A model generated the notes under the pieces. The model searched no databases. It had not been told where the DNA came from and worked only from the letters and a program-made list of their open reading frames with translations. Shown here in pieces: positions 1 through 7,558 of a stretch of 64,000 nt of DNA. This DNA comes from Tabrizicola_A sp964393035 (GTDB lineage: Bacteria; Pseudomonadota; Alphaproteobacteria; Rhodobacterales; Rhodobacteraceae), in contig CAYMRX010000007.1 in NCBI GenBank assembly GCA_964393035.1, forward strand, positions 62,001 through 126,000, written 5' to 3'. The position numbers and the translations under genes were made by a program. Position 1 is the stretch's first letter. Every line of letters begins with the position of its first letter.

Positions 1-1085
1 GGCACGCCCTTGGCCTCCATGGTGCGGGCGTCCAGCGCATCGGTGTCGACACCGCCCAAGGTGACCTCTGCCGTGCGGTAGCCCTCGGATCCGACCGGCA
101 TCAGCCGCCAGTCGCGCAGATGACCCGCCACACGCTCCAGCCCCGCGTTGGACAGCGTGCCGATGGCAGCCTCCATCCCCAGATCCGCCTCGATCCGTCG
201 CGCGAGCTTTTCGGGCACCAAGCGCGCCAGCGCGGTGCGCAGCAAGGCCCGGCCATTCTCCTGCTTCGCAGCCCTCAGGACCGCCGCCGCATCGACACCG
301 GGGCACAGGTTCAGCGCCACCGCCTGCCCCTCGCGCCAATAGCTGGAGATTTGCAGGATCGCCGGTCCCGACAGCCCGCGATGGGTGAACAGCACCGCCT
401 CGTCAAAGCCCACCTTGCCACAACTGGCCCGTCCCGGCAGCGCCACCCCGGCCAAGGGGGCCATCCAGGCCAATTCCTGTTCGGCAAAGGTCAAAGGCAC
501 CAGAGCGGGCCGGGTTTCCACCAGCGGCAAACCGAAACTTTCGGCAAGCTGATAGCCAAAGCCGGTGGCGCCCATCTTCGGGATGGACTTGCCCCCTGTC
601 GCCACGATCAACGAGGCTGCGCGCAAGCCCCCGCGCGCCGTCTCCACCGCAAAGCCCTGCGCGCTCCGCCGTACCGCGCCAACGGTGCAGGACAACCAAA
701 GCTCCGCCCCCGCCGCCGCCAGATCGCCGGTCAAAAGCGCCACGACCTCCTTGGCCGAGCCATCACAGAACAATTGCCCCAGCGTCTTTTCATGCCAAGC
801 GATTCCCGCCGCATCCAGCCGCCCGATGAAATCCCACGCGGTGAAGCGTTTCAGAGCCGAAAGCGCAAAGCGCGGGTTCTTCGACAAGAATCGCTCCGCC
901 GCAATCCCGAGGTTGGTAAAGTTGCACCGCCCCCCGCCCGAGATTCGAATCTTTTCCCCGGCCCGCGCCGCATGGTCGATCACCACCACCCGCCGCCCCC
1001 GCCGCGCAGCCTCGATCCCGGCCATCAGCCCGGCCGCGCCCGCGCCAAGAACGATCACATCAACGATCACATCCGCTTGTTTCAT
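1..1085 (-). CDS. BaiN/HI0933-family NAD(P)/FAD-dependent oxidoreductase, 3' end cut by the window edge
   Basis: The reading frame opens at the ATG at 1085-1083 and stays open to base 1, so about 361 codons are visible and the C-terminus is missing. The N-terminus has a dinucleotide-binding GAGAAGLMAG motif near residue 14. It is followed by the family signature SGGGRCNFTN near residue 49, and later by a VATGGKSIPKMGATG segment. These mark the HI0933/BaiN flavoprotein family, which is often annotated as an aminoacetone oxidase-like FAD enzyme; the substrate cannot be read from sequence. A 12-bp tandem duplication near the start doubles the beta-strand peptide DVIV. The family assignment is firm and the specific function is unknown. 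Confidence 0.88.
   Translation of the reverse strand, partial: MKQADVIVDVIVLGAGAAGLMAGIEAARRGRRVVVIDHAARAGEKIRISGGGRCNFTNLGIAAERFLSKNPRFALSALKRFTAWDFIGRLDAAGIAWHEKTLGQLFCDGSAKEVVALLTGDLAAAGAELWLSCTVGAVRRSAQGFAVETARGGLRAASLIVATGGKSIPKMGATGFGYQLAESFGLPLVETRPALVPLTFAEQELAWMAPLAGVALPGRASCGKVGFDEAVLFTHRGLSGPAILQISSYWREGQAVALNLCPGVDAAAVLRAAKQENGRALLRTALARLVPEKLARRIEADLGMEAAIGTLSNAGLERVAGHLRDWRLMPVGSEGYRTAEVTLGGVDTDALDARTMEAKGV
1050..1073. repeat. 12-bp tandem duplication inside the flavoprotein gene
   Basis: Two perfect adjacent copies of AACGATCACATC (1050-1061 and 1062-1073). On the coding strand this duplicates Asp-Val-Ile-Val just before the GxGxxG turn of the FAD-binding fold. The frame is kept. 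Confidence 0.9.
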
Positions 1086-1188
1086 GGCTCCCGCATAGCT
1101 GCCCGGCCTGCGCCTGACAACCACCAGAGATTTTTGCGAAATCCCCCTTGCACCCCCGAAAGCCCTTCGCTAAATACCCCCCCACGGT

Positions 1189-1253
<65 letters not shown>

Positions 1254-1263
<10 letters not shown>

Positions 1264-1313
1264 ATCCTTCCCTTCATTTCCAATCAAGGGCTTAGCGCCC
1301 AAGATCAGGGCAG
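1254..1313 (+). repeat. Left copy of tRNA-Gln 3' end/flank repeat (attL-like)
   Basis: This segment covers the last bases of tRNA-Gln plus 50 bp of downstream flank. By hand alignment about 49 of 60 positions match the segment at 2796-2854. The first 14 bases, GCCCCAGCCAATCC, are identical and span the tRNA 3' end and CCA. Confidence 0.6.
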
Positions 1314-1881
1314 AACCGCCCCAAGGGATGCCCCAGTCGGGTATTGCGGGTGTCGGGGAAGTGCGTTGGCGGGGGCCAGCAGAACGCCCTGTTAAAAAGA
1401 TCATAGTCGCCCCCCTTCGCATTAAAGTCCCACTCATCTGCCAAATTACGTATTCGCCCGTTTAGGGGCAGCATTGCCTTTTGCGCTGGTGTTTGGGGTT
1501 TACGGAGTCAGTTGCGCCGAACCGAAAGCAGGCGCCGGGCATGAGCGGCCCAACGTTTTCCACGTGACGGACGAAATATGGTAGATGAATGTGACACCCA
1601 CGCAACATTTGCCCAGCCTGCGTGATGGGCCACGTTTGGCGGCCGGGGCATCAGGAATTGACCGCTAAATCCCCCCCGATACACGATAAAATGTTCCATT
1701 TGCGGATTTTATAAACCAGAAAAAACCACCGCGCTGATCTGTTCAGAGGCCTATGCGCACAAACACAGATGCGCAACCAATATGGGGCGGGCGTTATTTT
1801 CAGTTGACTGGCGGAATTTCGCCTATGACAATTTGTCGCGGGCTGGTTGATACGGTCCGATAACAATAGGAGGAATCGAGC
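1314..1881. other. Non-coding left part of the islet
   Basis: About 570 bases with no convincing gene. Open frames here lack a start with a Shine-Dalgarno, a recognisable domain or Rhodobacter-like codon use. The base composition is visibly more AT-rich than the flanks, especially 1690-1870. The only structured signal I see is a possible promoter at its right end. Confidence 0.5.
1804..1832 (+). promoter_or_regulatory. Possible sigma70-type promoter for the miniprotein pair
   Basis: TTGACT at 1804-1809, a 17-base spacer, then GACAAT at 1827-1832. It lies about 50 bases upstream of the first miniprotein ATG. The -10 matches only 4 of 6 consensus bases, so this is tentative. Confidence 0.3.
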
Positions 1882-2103
1882 ATGTTTGAGAAAGCAAGAA
1901 ATGTAGTCAGCAGCATGACTGAGATCGGTATCGGTCTGCTTGCTCTGGCAATTGTAGCGTCTTTGCTGGTCGGGTCGGCCAATATGGCGTTCCTCGGCGA
2001 TGTTGTTGGCAACATCACCGGCCTTGTCTCTACACTTGGCAGTGCAGGCCTCGCTGGTCTGATTTCGCTTGGCGTCGTCCTTTGGCTGCTCGACAAGCGC
2101 TGA
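1882..2103 (+). CDS. Small two-helix membrane protein A (73 aa), function unknown
   Basis: A strong Shine-Dalgarno AGGAGG (1868-1873) lies 8 bases before the ATG, which supports translation. The 73-residue product has a short charged N-terminus, a hydrophobic helix from about residue 14 to 32, and a Gly/Val/Asn-rich loop (FLGDVVGNITGL). A second helix spans about 50-69, and the end is basic (DKR). There is no signal peptidase site and no charged residue inside the helices. It resembles the protein encoded 38 bases downstream: both have Thr-Glu before helix 1, then G..L....I...LL.G, and basic ends. Hairpin size recalls holins or c-subunit-like proteins, but no family motif supports either. Confidence 0.72.
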   Translation: MFEKARNVVSSMTEIGIGLLALAIVASLLVGSANMAFLGDVVGNITGLVSTLGSAGLAGLISLGVVLWLLDKR

Positions 2104-2141
2104 TATAATCAGTCCGCCTCCAGCATGAAAAGGATGGCTTC

Positions 2142-2387
2142 ATGGACGAAATACTGAGGCATCTCGCAAACGTCAGACGGCTGCTTCTTGCCGTGACGGA
2201 AACCGGGTTTGCACTCTTTGGTCTGATCGTTCTGGCCTACCTTCTGCTGGGGGCGGATGCCGGCCCCTATGTGACATCGGTGATGGTGAACCTCTCGCTT
2301 CTCATTGATGCGATCGGTACCCAGACTTTGATCGCCATTGCCATCATTCTGGCGCTGGCACTCTTGCTGAAGCGACGGACAAGCTGA
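2142..2387 (+). CDS. Small two-helix membrane protein B (81 aa), apparent paralogue of protein A
   Basis: An 81-residue product preceded by AAAAGGA (about 2128-2134). Residues 1-15 are amphipathic and basic. Helix 1 runs from about 18 to 37 and contains VTETGFALFGLIVLAYLLLG, aligning with the same region of the upstream protein. A polar loop follows, then a very hydrophobic helix 2 (about 58-77) and a KRR end. The 38-base spacing and shared orientation indicate one transcript with protein A. Base composition is lower in GC than the surrounding chromosome. Function is unknown; paired small hairpin proteins could form a hetero-oligomer, but that is inference. Confidence 0.7.
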   Translation: MDEILRHLANVRRLLLAVTETGFALFGLIVLAYLLLGADAGPYVTSVMVNLSLLIDAIGTQTLIAIAIILALALLLKRRTS

Positions 2388-3134
2388 GCGGCCCTGCGCA
2401 CTGTCGTAACCGGCCGGATCCTAGGTTTGCCGCTCAAACCGATACGAGCCATCCCGCAAGATATACCGCTGAGAAAGTCTCGGAAAAGGCTGCTCAAAAG
2501 CAGAATTTCCGTGGTCGGATTTTATTGCCAGTGTCGGCGCATAGGCTATGGCATTGCCCTTTGGGCCAATATTGCCATTACAGCCGGGTTATCGAAGCTT
2601 GATCGTGATGATTGCACATCATAAGTTTTTACAAGCGAGCGACAGGCCAAAAACTTGGCCATAGCCGCACGACCCACGATGGCAAAACTTCTCGCTGATT
2701 TGATATCTGATGGATCAAAATGGCCAGAACAGCCCCACCCTCCAACAACCCCGCAGCGTTTCGACACCAGACCAACCAATACAAGGTGTACTGCTGCCCC
2801 AGCCAATCCCTCCTTCTTTGCCGATCAAGGGATTAGCGCCTTGGGACAGGGCAGGCACCACAGTCAGAATCTGAACGCATAGCTGGTTGAAACACGCCCA
2901 TATCGTGCCCCCGCATGGGTATCCCCACCGGCAAGCTCAAAGGAAAATGCGCCCAAGCCGAGCGAACCAGTCACCCCGACTGCGCCCCGGCCGATCCCCC
3001 CTTCATATCCAAGCCACCCCTGCCCTTTAGGCAGGCAATTTCGGTTGGGTGGCGGCGGATGCTCTTTTGGCGGGATTGACAGTGACGAGCGTCGGGGTCA
3101 TTGCGTCAACCGTCGTTCATTGAAGGATCATCGC
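2388..3134. other. Intergenic region, right part of islet and its junction
   Basis: No gene could be supported in these 750 bases; several open frames of 65-86 codons lack a ribosome site, a domain or consistent composition. The stretch holds a perfect palindrome GGCCAA-AAAC-TTGGCC at 2645-2660 and the degenerate tRNA-flank repeat at 2796-2854. GC rises back to the chromosomal level after about 2870. Confidence 0.5.
2796..2854 (+). repeat. Right copy of tRNA-Gln 3' end/flank repeat (attR-like)
   Basis: Begins with the same 14 bases as the tRNA-Gln 3' end (GCCCCAGCCAATCC, 2796-2809). It then follows the tRNA downstream flank with scattered substitutions and one gap, including shared ATCAAGGG and TTAGCGCC blocks. 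No tRNA body precedes it, so it is a partial duplication rather than a second tRNA gene. Confidence 0.6.
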
Positions 3135-3584
3135 ATGTCCAATCGCCTTGTTTCCGCCATGACCATCACGCTGCTTCTGGCGGCCTGCGGGTCTTCAAAG
3201 GACATGCAGCTTTATCCGACCGCGGGGCCGTTGGCCGCGCAGACGCCGCCGCCGGTCATCACGGCCAAAGCGTCGAATTACAAGGATAATTCCGGACAAT
3301 TGACGTTCCGCATCCCGAAGGGCCCGCGCTGCAAGGGCACCTGGAGCAGCGTCGCCCCCCGCGTGCAAACCCGCGAGCGGGGCATCAGCCTGTCGATCCG
3401 CGATCTGGGCGGCAAGCTTGGCCGCAGTTCCGAAACCGTCGGCGGCGTCAACTCGGGCGAGATCTATGCCGTCTGCCGTGACGGCACGCGGGTGCAAGGC
3501 ACCTTCATCATGGGCAGCGGCACCACGAGCGGCACCGGCACGGCAACCGACACGCTGGGCAACACCTACAAGATCCTGTTCTAG
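3135..3584 (+). CDS. Putative lipoprotein (149 aa)
   Basis: The start at 3135 gives a short, typical lipoprotein signal peptide ending in the lipobox LLAAC with Cys18 as the lipidation site; an upstream in-frame start would bury it. The mature part (about 130 residues) is soluble, with a proline-rich linker followed by a Gly/Ser/Thr-rich domain carrying two cysteines (near PRCKG and YAVCRDG) that could form a disulfide. No family is recognised. It is expected to be anchored at the periplasmic side of a membrane and appears to be a single transcription unit. Confidence 0.75.
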   Translation: MSNRLVSAMTITLLLAACGSSKDMQLYPTAGPLAAQTPPPVITAKASNYKDNSGQLTFRIPKGPRCKGTWSSVAPRVQTRERGISLSIRDLGGKLGRSSETVGGVNSGEIYAVCRDGTRVQGTFIMGSGTTSGTGTATDTLGNTYKILF

Positions 3585-3732
3585 GGCCTGTCAGGTTTTC
3601 CCTGAAACTGGCCCATCGAAAACCGCGTTCAAACCTGTGAGAGCGGCCGCGTTTTTCAACTCAACTCAAAGCTGACATGGTATAAACCCTTTGCCTGCGG
3701 GCATAAGGTCGCGAACACGCCGGAGACGACAC

Positions 3733-3951
3733 ATGATGGATTGGCTGATCTGGATCGGGGCGGCGCTGACGCTTTTGGGCGTGGCGGGTCTGGTGGGATG
3801 CATCGTGCTGGCGCTGCGGGCCAAGCGCGCGGGCCTGCCCGATGCCGAAATGCGCGCGACCTTGCAGCGCGTCGTCATCCTGAACATGGCCGCACTGGCG
3901 GTTTCGGGCCTTGGGCTGATGTGCGTGGTCTTCGGTGTCGTTCTCTCCTGA
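3733..3951 (+). CDS. Small two-helix inner-membrane protein (72 aa)
   Basis: The start at 3733 has GGAGA ten bases upstream. Residues 3-25 form a first transmembrane segment containing LTLLGVAGLVGCIVLAL, then a basic loop (RAKRAGLP), an amphipathic stretch, and a second transmembrane segment from about 47 to the C-terminus. The size and layout are typical of uncharacterised Rhodobacterales membrane miniproteins. It converges with the crotonase fusion gene. Function unknown. Confidence 0.65.
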   Translation: MMDWLIWIGAALTLLGVAGLVGCIVLALRAKRAGLPDAEMRATLQRVVILNMAALAVSGLGLMCVVFGVVLS

Positions 3952-3979
3952 GCCTTGCACCGCCTTCCTTGCACCGCCT

Positions 3980-5764
3980 TCAACGGTTCAGATCGGCAAA
4001 GCTCTGCCCCTCGGCCAGCAAGAGGTCAAAGACGGCGGCGGGTGTAAAGATTCGCGGATGGTGTAGCGCCCGGCGGCGCAGATCCGCCCTGAGCGCCATG
4101 GCGCCGATGCGGTCGGCCTGAAACATCGGCCCCCCTTCCCAACGTGGGAACAGGCCGGAGAGCAGCGCGGCCGCATCCACATCCGACGGGCGATGCGCCA
4201 CACTTTCCGACACGATCACCGCCGCCTCATTCATCACGGCGGCAAGGCAGAAATCCCGGATCTCCGCCCCGCCATCGGGGGCGGGGGGCAGCTTCGGCCT
4301 GGTGCCGGCCCCAAGCCCATGGGCCGCCAGCGCGGCGGCGATCCGGGCGCGGTCGGCCTGACGCGTCTCCTCAAGCACGGCAATGGCCCGCGCCAGCGCA
4401 AGCCGCAGCCGCTGGTCGATTGCGGCCCCCGGCCCTTGCACCAGCACTTGCCAGCCCAATTTGCGCCCAAAGGCCAAGGCAAGCGCCTGATGCGGCAGTG
4501 GCACCCCCGGCGCGATGGCAAGCTGGGCCAGACCGCCCGCCGCCGCCGCCGGGTAAAGCGCAATCGGCCCCTCTCGCCCCAAGGCGACAGGCGGGCCGGA
4601 GGCGGGGACATGCCCCGGCGCATCGGCCGCGATCAGCACCAGATCGGCAGGCCCGGCCCCTTCGGCCCCGGTGCAGCCGGTCAGCCGCGCCCAATCCGCC
4701 TCGCGCGCGGCTGGTGAAAGCCTGCCCTCGGCCACAAGCGCCTCGTGCCGGGCGGCGACCTTCGTCAGCGCCGCGCCAAGGCTGTCGCGGTTGCCCGCCA
4801 CCAGCCGCACGCGCAGCCCGGCGCCAAGCGCCATCTGCACCACCTCGGGCGCCAGCCCCGCCGTGCCAAGCACCGTCACCGCCGACAAGGGCGCAGGCGC
4901 CGCGGCGGCAAGGGCCGCAGGCGGCAGCATTGCCCGCCGCTGCGCCAGAAAGGCGTGGCGCAACCCGGCGGCCTCGGCGCTTTCGGCCATCATCTCGGCC
5001 TGTGCCTGTTCAAAGGTCAGCCCCAGATCAAAGGGCAGCAAAAGTGCGGCCTCGACACAGGCGATCACCGCGACGGGCGCAGGCAGGCGCCAGCCCTCAT
5101 GCGCCTTGCGGGCCTCGGCGATGGCGGCTTGAAAGGCGAGCGGGTCGCGCAGGCCCTTGGTGCAATCCGAGGTCTTGACCAAGGGTTTTTCAGCCAGATC
5201 CAGCGCCAGCGCCACCGCGCGGGGCAAAGGCTTGTCCTCGACCACGGCATCCAGCAGCCCCATCGCCAAGGCGTCCACGGCGCGGACCGGCGCGCCGCTG
5301 GTCAAAAGCTGCAAGGTGATGGGCGCCCCCACCAGACGGGGCAGACGTTGCGTGCTGCCCGCCACCGGCACCAGCCCCAAGGACACCTCGGGAAAGCCAA
5401 TCCGCGCGGCTTCATGTGCAACCCGGCCATGACAGGCCAGGATCAACTCTGCCGCCGCCCCCAGGCAATTGCCCGCCACACAGGCCACCACTGGTTTCGC
5501 CATCGCCTCGATCTCGGCGGTCAGTTTGGGCAGACCGGCCCCTTGCACCCGGCCCAGTTCCCCGACATCGACACCGGGCGAGAAATGCGGCCCCTCGGCG
5601 GCCAGCACCACGGCCGAAATGGCGGGGTCATCTGCGGCCTCGGTCAGGGCAAGTGACAGCGCGGCCATCACCTCGGCGTTCAGCGCATTCACCGGCGGAC
5701 GGTTGAGCGACAAAACCAGAGCCGCACCCTGTATCCGCCGCTGGATCAACGCCCGACCTGCCAT
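3980..5764 (-). CDS. Enoyl-CoA hydratase fused to a degenerate 3-hydroxyacyl-CoA dehydrogenase
   Basis: The layout is that of FadB/peroxisomal bifunctional enzymes: an N-terminal crotonase domain (about residues 1-200) followed by dehydrogenase-like and C-terminal regions, 594 residues from the chosen start. Both crotonase glutamates are recognisable (in CLGAAAELILAC and GFPEVSLGLVP), so hydratase activity is plausible. The NAD-binding GxGxxG is replaced by LGTAGLAPE, and the catalytic His/Glu motifs of the dehydrogenase are not visible. The start is uncertain: in-frame ATGs lie at 5869, 5824 and 5776 as well. Ala-rich composition suggests drift. Beta-oxidation role inferred. Confidence 0.75.
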   Translation of the reverse strand: MAGRALIQRRIQGAALVLSLNRPPVNALNAEVMAALSLALTEAADDPAISAVVLAAEGPHFSPGVDVGELGRVQGAGLPKLTAEIEAMAKPVVACVAGNCLGAAAELILACHGRVAHEAARIGFPEVSLGLVPVAGSTQRLPRLVGAPITLQLLTSGAPVRAVDALAMGLLDAVVEDKPLPRAVALALDLAEKPLVKTSDCTKGLRDPLAFQAAIAEARKAHEGWRLPAPVAVIACVEAALLLPFDLGLTFEQAQAEMMAESAEAAGLRHAFLAQRRAMLPPAALAAAAPAPLSAVTVLGTAGLAPEVVQMALGAGLRVRLVAGNRDSLGAALTKVAARHEALVAEGRLSPAAREADWARLTGCTGAEGAGPADLVLIAADAPGHVPASGPPVALGREGPIALYPAAAAGGLAQLAIAPGVPLPHQALALAFGRKLGWQVLVQGPGAAIDQRLRLALARAIAVLEETRQADRARIAAALAAHGLGAGTRPKLPPAPDGGAEIRDFCLAAVMNEAAVIVSESVAHRPSDVDAAALLSGLFPRWEGGPMFQADRIGAMALRADLRRRALHHPRIFTPAAVFDLLLAEGQSFADLNR

Positions 5765-5920
5765 CCCGCACCCCATTTGCACCCGCACCGACACCGGCCA
5801 TCCACCCCATGGCGCTGGCGACATTAAGCGAAAGCGGTTTGTGAAAGGCAATGGCTGGCGCGCAGGCACCGCTGCAAAACGGCAAGTTCGTTGCAGGTTT
5901 GAAGAAAAAGGGCCTCTGGC

Positions 5921-6178
5921 CTAGACCGGCATATTGTCGAATTCCGCCTCGACCTCGGAGTCGGACGGCAGTGTGGACGGCTGGGCGGACGTCTGGGCGG
6001 ACGTCTGGGCGGACGTCTGGGCGGACGGCGCAGCAAGCCCCGGCATCAGCGAGGCCAGCGCCTGCATTTCCGCCGCCAAAAGCCGCAGACCCGCCGCCTG
6101 CCCTGCGACGGCCACCTCGGTCATCTCGCCCGCCAGATGGGCCATCTGGCCCAAGGCGCTGTCGGAATGGCTGTTCAT
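5921..6178 (-). CDS. Small protein with SAQT tandem repeat (85 aa)
   Basis: Lies 25 bases downstream of the DksA-like gene on the same strand, so probably co-transcribed. The first 50 residues form a predicted amphipathic helical region rich in Ala, Met and Leu. Residues about 52-68 are a Ser-Ala-Gln-Thr repeat encoded by four 12-bp units, and the tail is acidic (SDSEVEAEFDN). No family is recognised. The repeat is in frame, so slippage would change linker length by four residues without breaking the gene. Confidence 0.6.
   Translation of the reverse strand: MNSHSDSALGQMAHLAGEMTEVAVAGQAAGLRLLAAEMQALASLMPGLAAPSAQTSAQTSAQTSAQPSTLPSDSEVEAEFDNMPV
5981..6028. repeat. 12-bp tandem repeat, four units
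   Basis: CTGGGCGGACGT occurs perfectly at 5981-5992, 5993-6004 and 6005-6016, with a fourth copy at 6017-6028 differing at the last base. It encodes the SAQT repeat of the small protein on the minus strand. Confidence 0.93.
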
Positions 6179-6203
6179 GTGGCTCTCCCCTTTCTTGGCC
6201 CGA

Positions 6204-6521
6204 TCAGGCCGCGCAATGGCGGCAGAACGGCGTATGCGGCAAAAGATTCAAACGCTCCTCGCCAATCTCGGCCCCGCATTTGGTGCAGAACCCGTATTCG
6301 CCCTCGGCGATCCGGGCCAAAGCGGCCTCGATCTGGCGGATCTCCAATTGACCGGCCTGCCCCAGATCCTCCAACACCTCGTCGCCCTCGCGCTCGGTGG
6401 CCAATTCTTCCCAGTCTTGGGCATTGTGGCTGTCCAACTCGGCATCAATGCCCTTCAGGCGCACCGACAGGTCCGCAAGACGGCTTTCCAGTTGGGCTTT
6501 GCGCAAGGTGAGTGTGGTCAT
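6204..6521 (-). CDS. DksA/TraR-family C4 zinc-finger protein (105 aa)
   Basis: Has the family layout: an N-terminal helical hairpin (about residues 5-75) followed by a C4 zinc finger with Cys79, Cys82, Cys100 and Cys103 (CTKC...CRHC). DksA-like proteins enter the RNA polymerase secondary channel and modulate initiation with ppGpp. This short version is closer to the TraR/YbiI class than to full-length DksA, so direct equivalence is not established. It is divergent from the sulfur operon and followed by the SAQT protein. Confidence 0.85.
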   Translation of the reverse strand: MTTLTLRKAQLESRLADLSVRLKGIDAELDSHNAQDWEELATEREGDEVLEDLGQAGQLEIRQIEAALARIAEGEYGFCTKCGAEIGEERLNLLPHTPFCRHCAA

Positions 6522-6597
6522 GTCGGGTCCTTTCCTGTCTGGTTAAAATCCTAACCCCATGTGCAGGATTTCACCTTGATGTAAGTCAACGTCATAC

Positions 6598-6612
6598 ATT
6601 CAATCCTTGAAA
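6598..6612. promoter_or_regulatory. Palindrome upstream of the persulfide operon, candidate BigR/SqrR operator
   Basis: TTCAA-TCC-TTGAA (6599-6611) is a perfect 5-3-5 inverted repeat in the otherwise AT-rich spacer between the DksA-like gene and the metallohydrolase. ArsR-type persulfide sensors (BigR, SqrR) bind ATTC...GAAT-like palindromes near such operons, which makes this a reasonable candidate. No bigR/sqrR gene is in the window. Confidence 0.4.
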
Positions 6613-6665
6613 TATATGGCGCCCCGCTCTAGAATACCATGGACCCCGCGCCAATGGAGACGGCC

Positions 6666-7529
6666 ATGCAACCCTTGGTCCATGCCTTTTTCGATGAGGC
6701 CACCAACACCATAACATATCTGGTGCAAGAACCGAATGGCCGGGCCTGCGCGGTGATCGATTCCGTCTTGGACTTCGACTATGCCTCGGGACGCACCGAT
6801 ACGCGGTCGGCCGATGCGGTGATCGCCCATATCCGCGCCCATGATCTGCGGCTGGAATGGGTTCTGGAAACCCATGTCCACGCCGATCACCTGTCGGCCG
6901 CGCCCTATATCCAAGAGGCGCTTGGCGGCCAGATCGGCATTGGCGACCGCATCACAGTGGTGCAGGAAACCTTTGGCAAGGTGTTCAACGAAGGCACCCG
7001 GTTTCAACGCGATGGCAGCCAGTTTGACCGGCTGTTTGCCGAAGGCGACAGCCTGATGATCGGCCAGATGCGGGCCGAGGTCTTGCACACGCCGGGCCAC
7101 ACGCCCGCCTGTCTGACCTATGTGATCGGCGATGCGGCCTTTGTCGGCGATACCTTGTTCATGCCCGATTACGGCACGGCGCGCTGCGACTTTCCGGGCG
7201 GATCGGCGGAAACGCTCTGGGCCTCGATCCAGAAGATCCTTGCCCTGCCCGACGAAACCCGCGTCTTTGTCGGCCATGACTACAAGGCCGAGGGGCGCGA
7301 TCACTATGCTTGGGAAACCACCGTCGGGGCACAAAAGGCGCTGAACAAACATGTCGGGGCCGGCCATGCGCGCGAGGAATTCGTCGCGCTGCGTCAGGCG
7401 CGGGATGCGACGCTGGCCATGCCGCGGCTGATTATTCCCTCTTTGCAGGTCAATATGCGGGCGGGCCAGATGCCAGAACCCGATGACAATGGCATCAGCT
7501 ACTTGAAAGTGCCGGTGAACGGGCTCTAA
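6666..7529 (+). CDS. ETHE1/Blh-like metallo-beta-lactamase hydrolase, probable persulfide dioxygenase
   Basis: The start at 6666 is preferred because GGAGA (6656-6660) sits 5 bases upstream; an in-frame ATG at 6639 lacks one. The 287-residue MBL-fold protein has the metal motif HVHADH (His70, His72, Asp74, His75 within ETHVHADHLSA), then HTPGHTPACLTYV, GDTLFMPDYGTARCDFPGG and VGHDY. This pattern is typical of the ETHE1-like/Blh branch that oxidises glutathione persulfide to sulfite with mononuclear iron. It heads an operon with split YeeE/YedE proteins and a DUF442 sulfurtransferase, the usual persulfide-detoxification set. Confidence 0.85.
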   Translation: MQPLVHAFFDEATNTITYLVQEPNGRACAVIDSVLDFDYASGRTDTRSADAVIAHIRAHDLRLEWVLETHVHADHLSAAPYIQEALGGQIGIGDRITVVQETFGKVFNEGTRFQRDGSQFDRLFAEGDSLMIGQMRAEVLHTPGHTPACLTYVIGDAAFVGDTLFMPDYGTARCDFPGGSAETLWASIQKILALPDETRVFVGHDYKAEGRDHYAWETTVGAQKALNKHVGAGHAREEFVALRQARDATLAMPRLIIPSLQVNMRAGQMPEPDDNGISYLKVPVNGL

Positions 7530-7530
7530 T

Positions 7531-7550
7531 CCTGCCGATCGTCAGGCAGG
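7531..7550 (+). promoter_or_regulatory. Intergenic stem-loop overlapping the yeeE ribosome site
   Basis: CCTGCC (7531-7536) pairs with GGCAGG (7545-7550) around an 8-base loop. The 3' arm runs into the AGGAGGG that serves the ATG at 7559. It could tune expression of the transporter relative to the dioxygenase. Confidence 0.35.
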
Positions 7551-7558
7551 AGGGCAGG

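Noticed and set aside
2427..2882. Open frames of 65-86 codons in the islet's right part
   Set aside because: No Shine-Dalgarno, no recognisable domain, composition not gene-like, and they overlap the tRNA-flank repeat.
4144..5706. Long plus-strand frames opposite the crotonase fusion
   Set aside because: High GC at third positions opens antisense frames; the minus-strand product has clear crotonase motifs.
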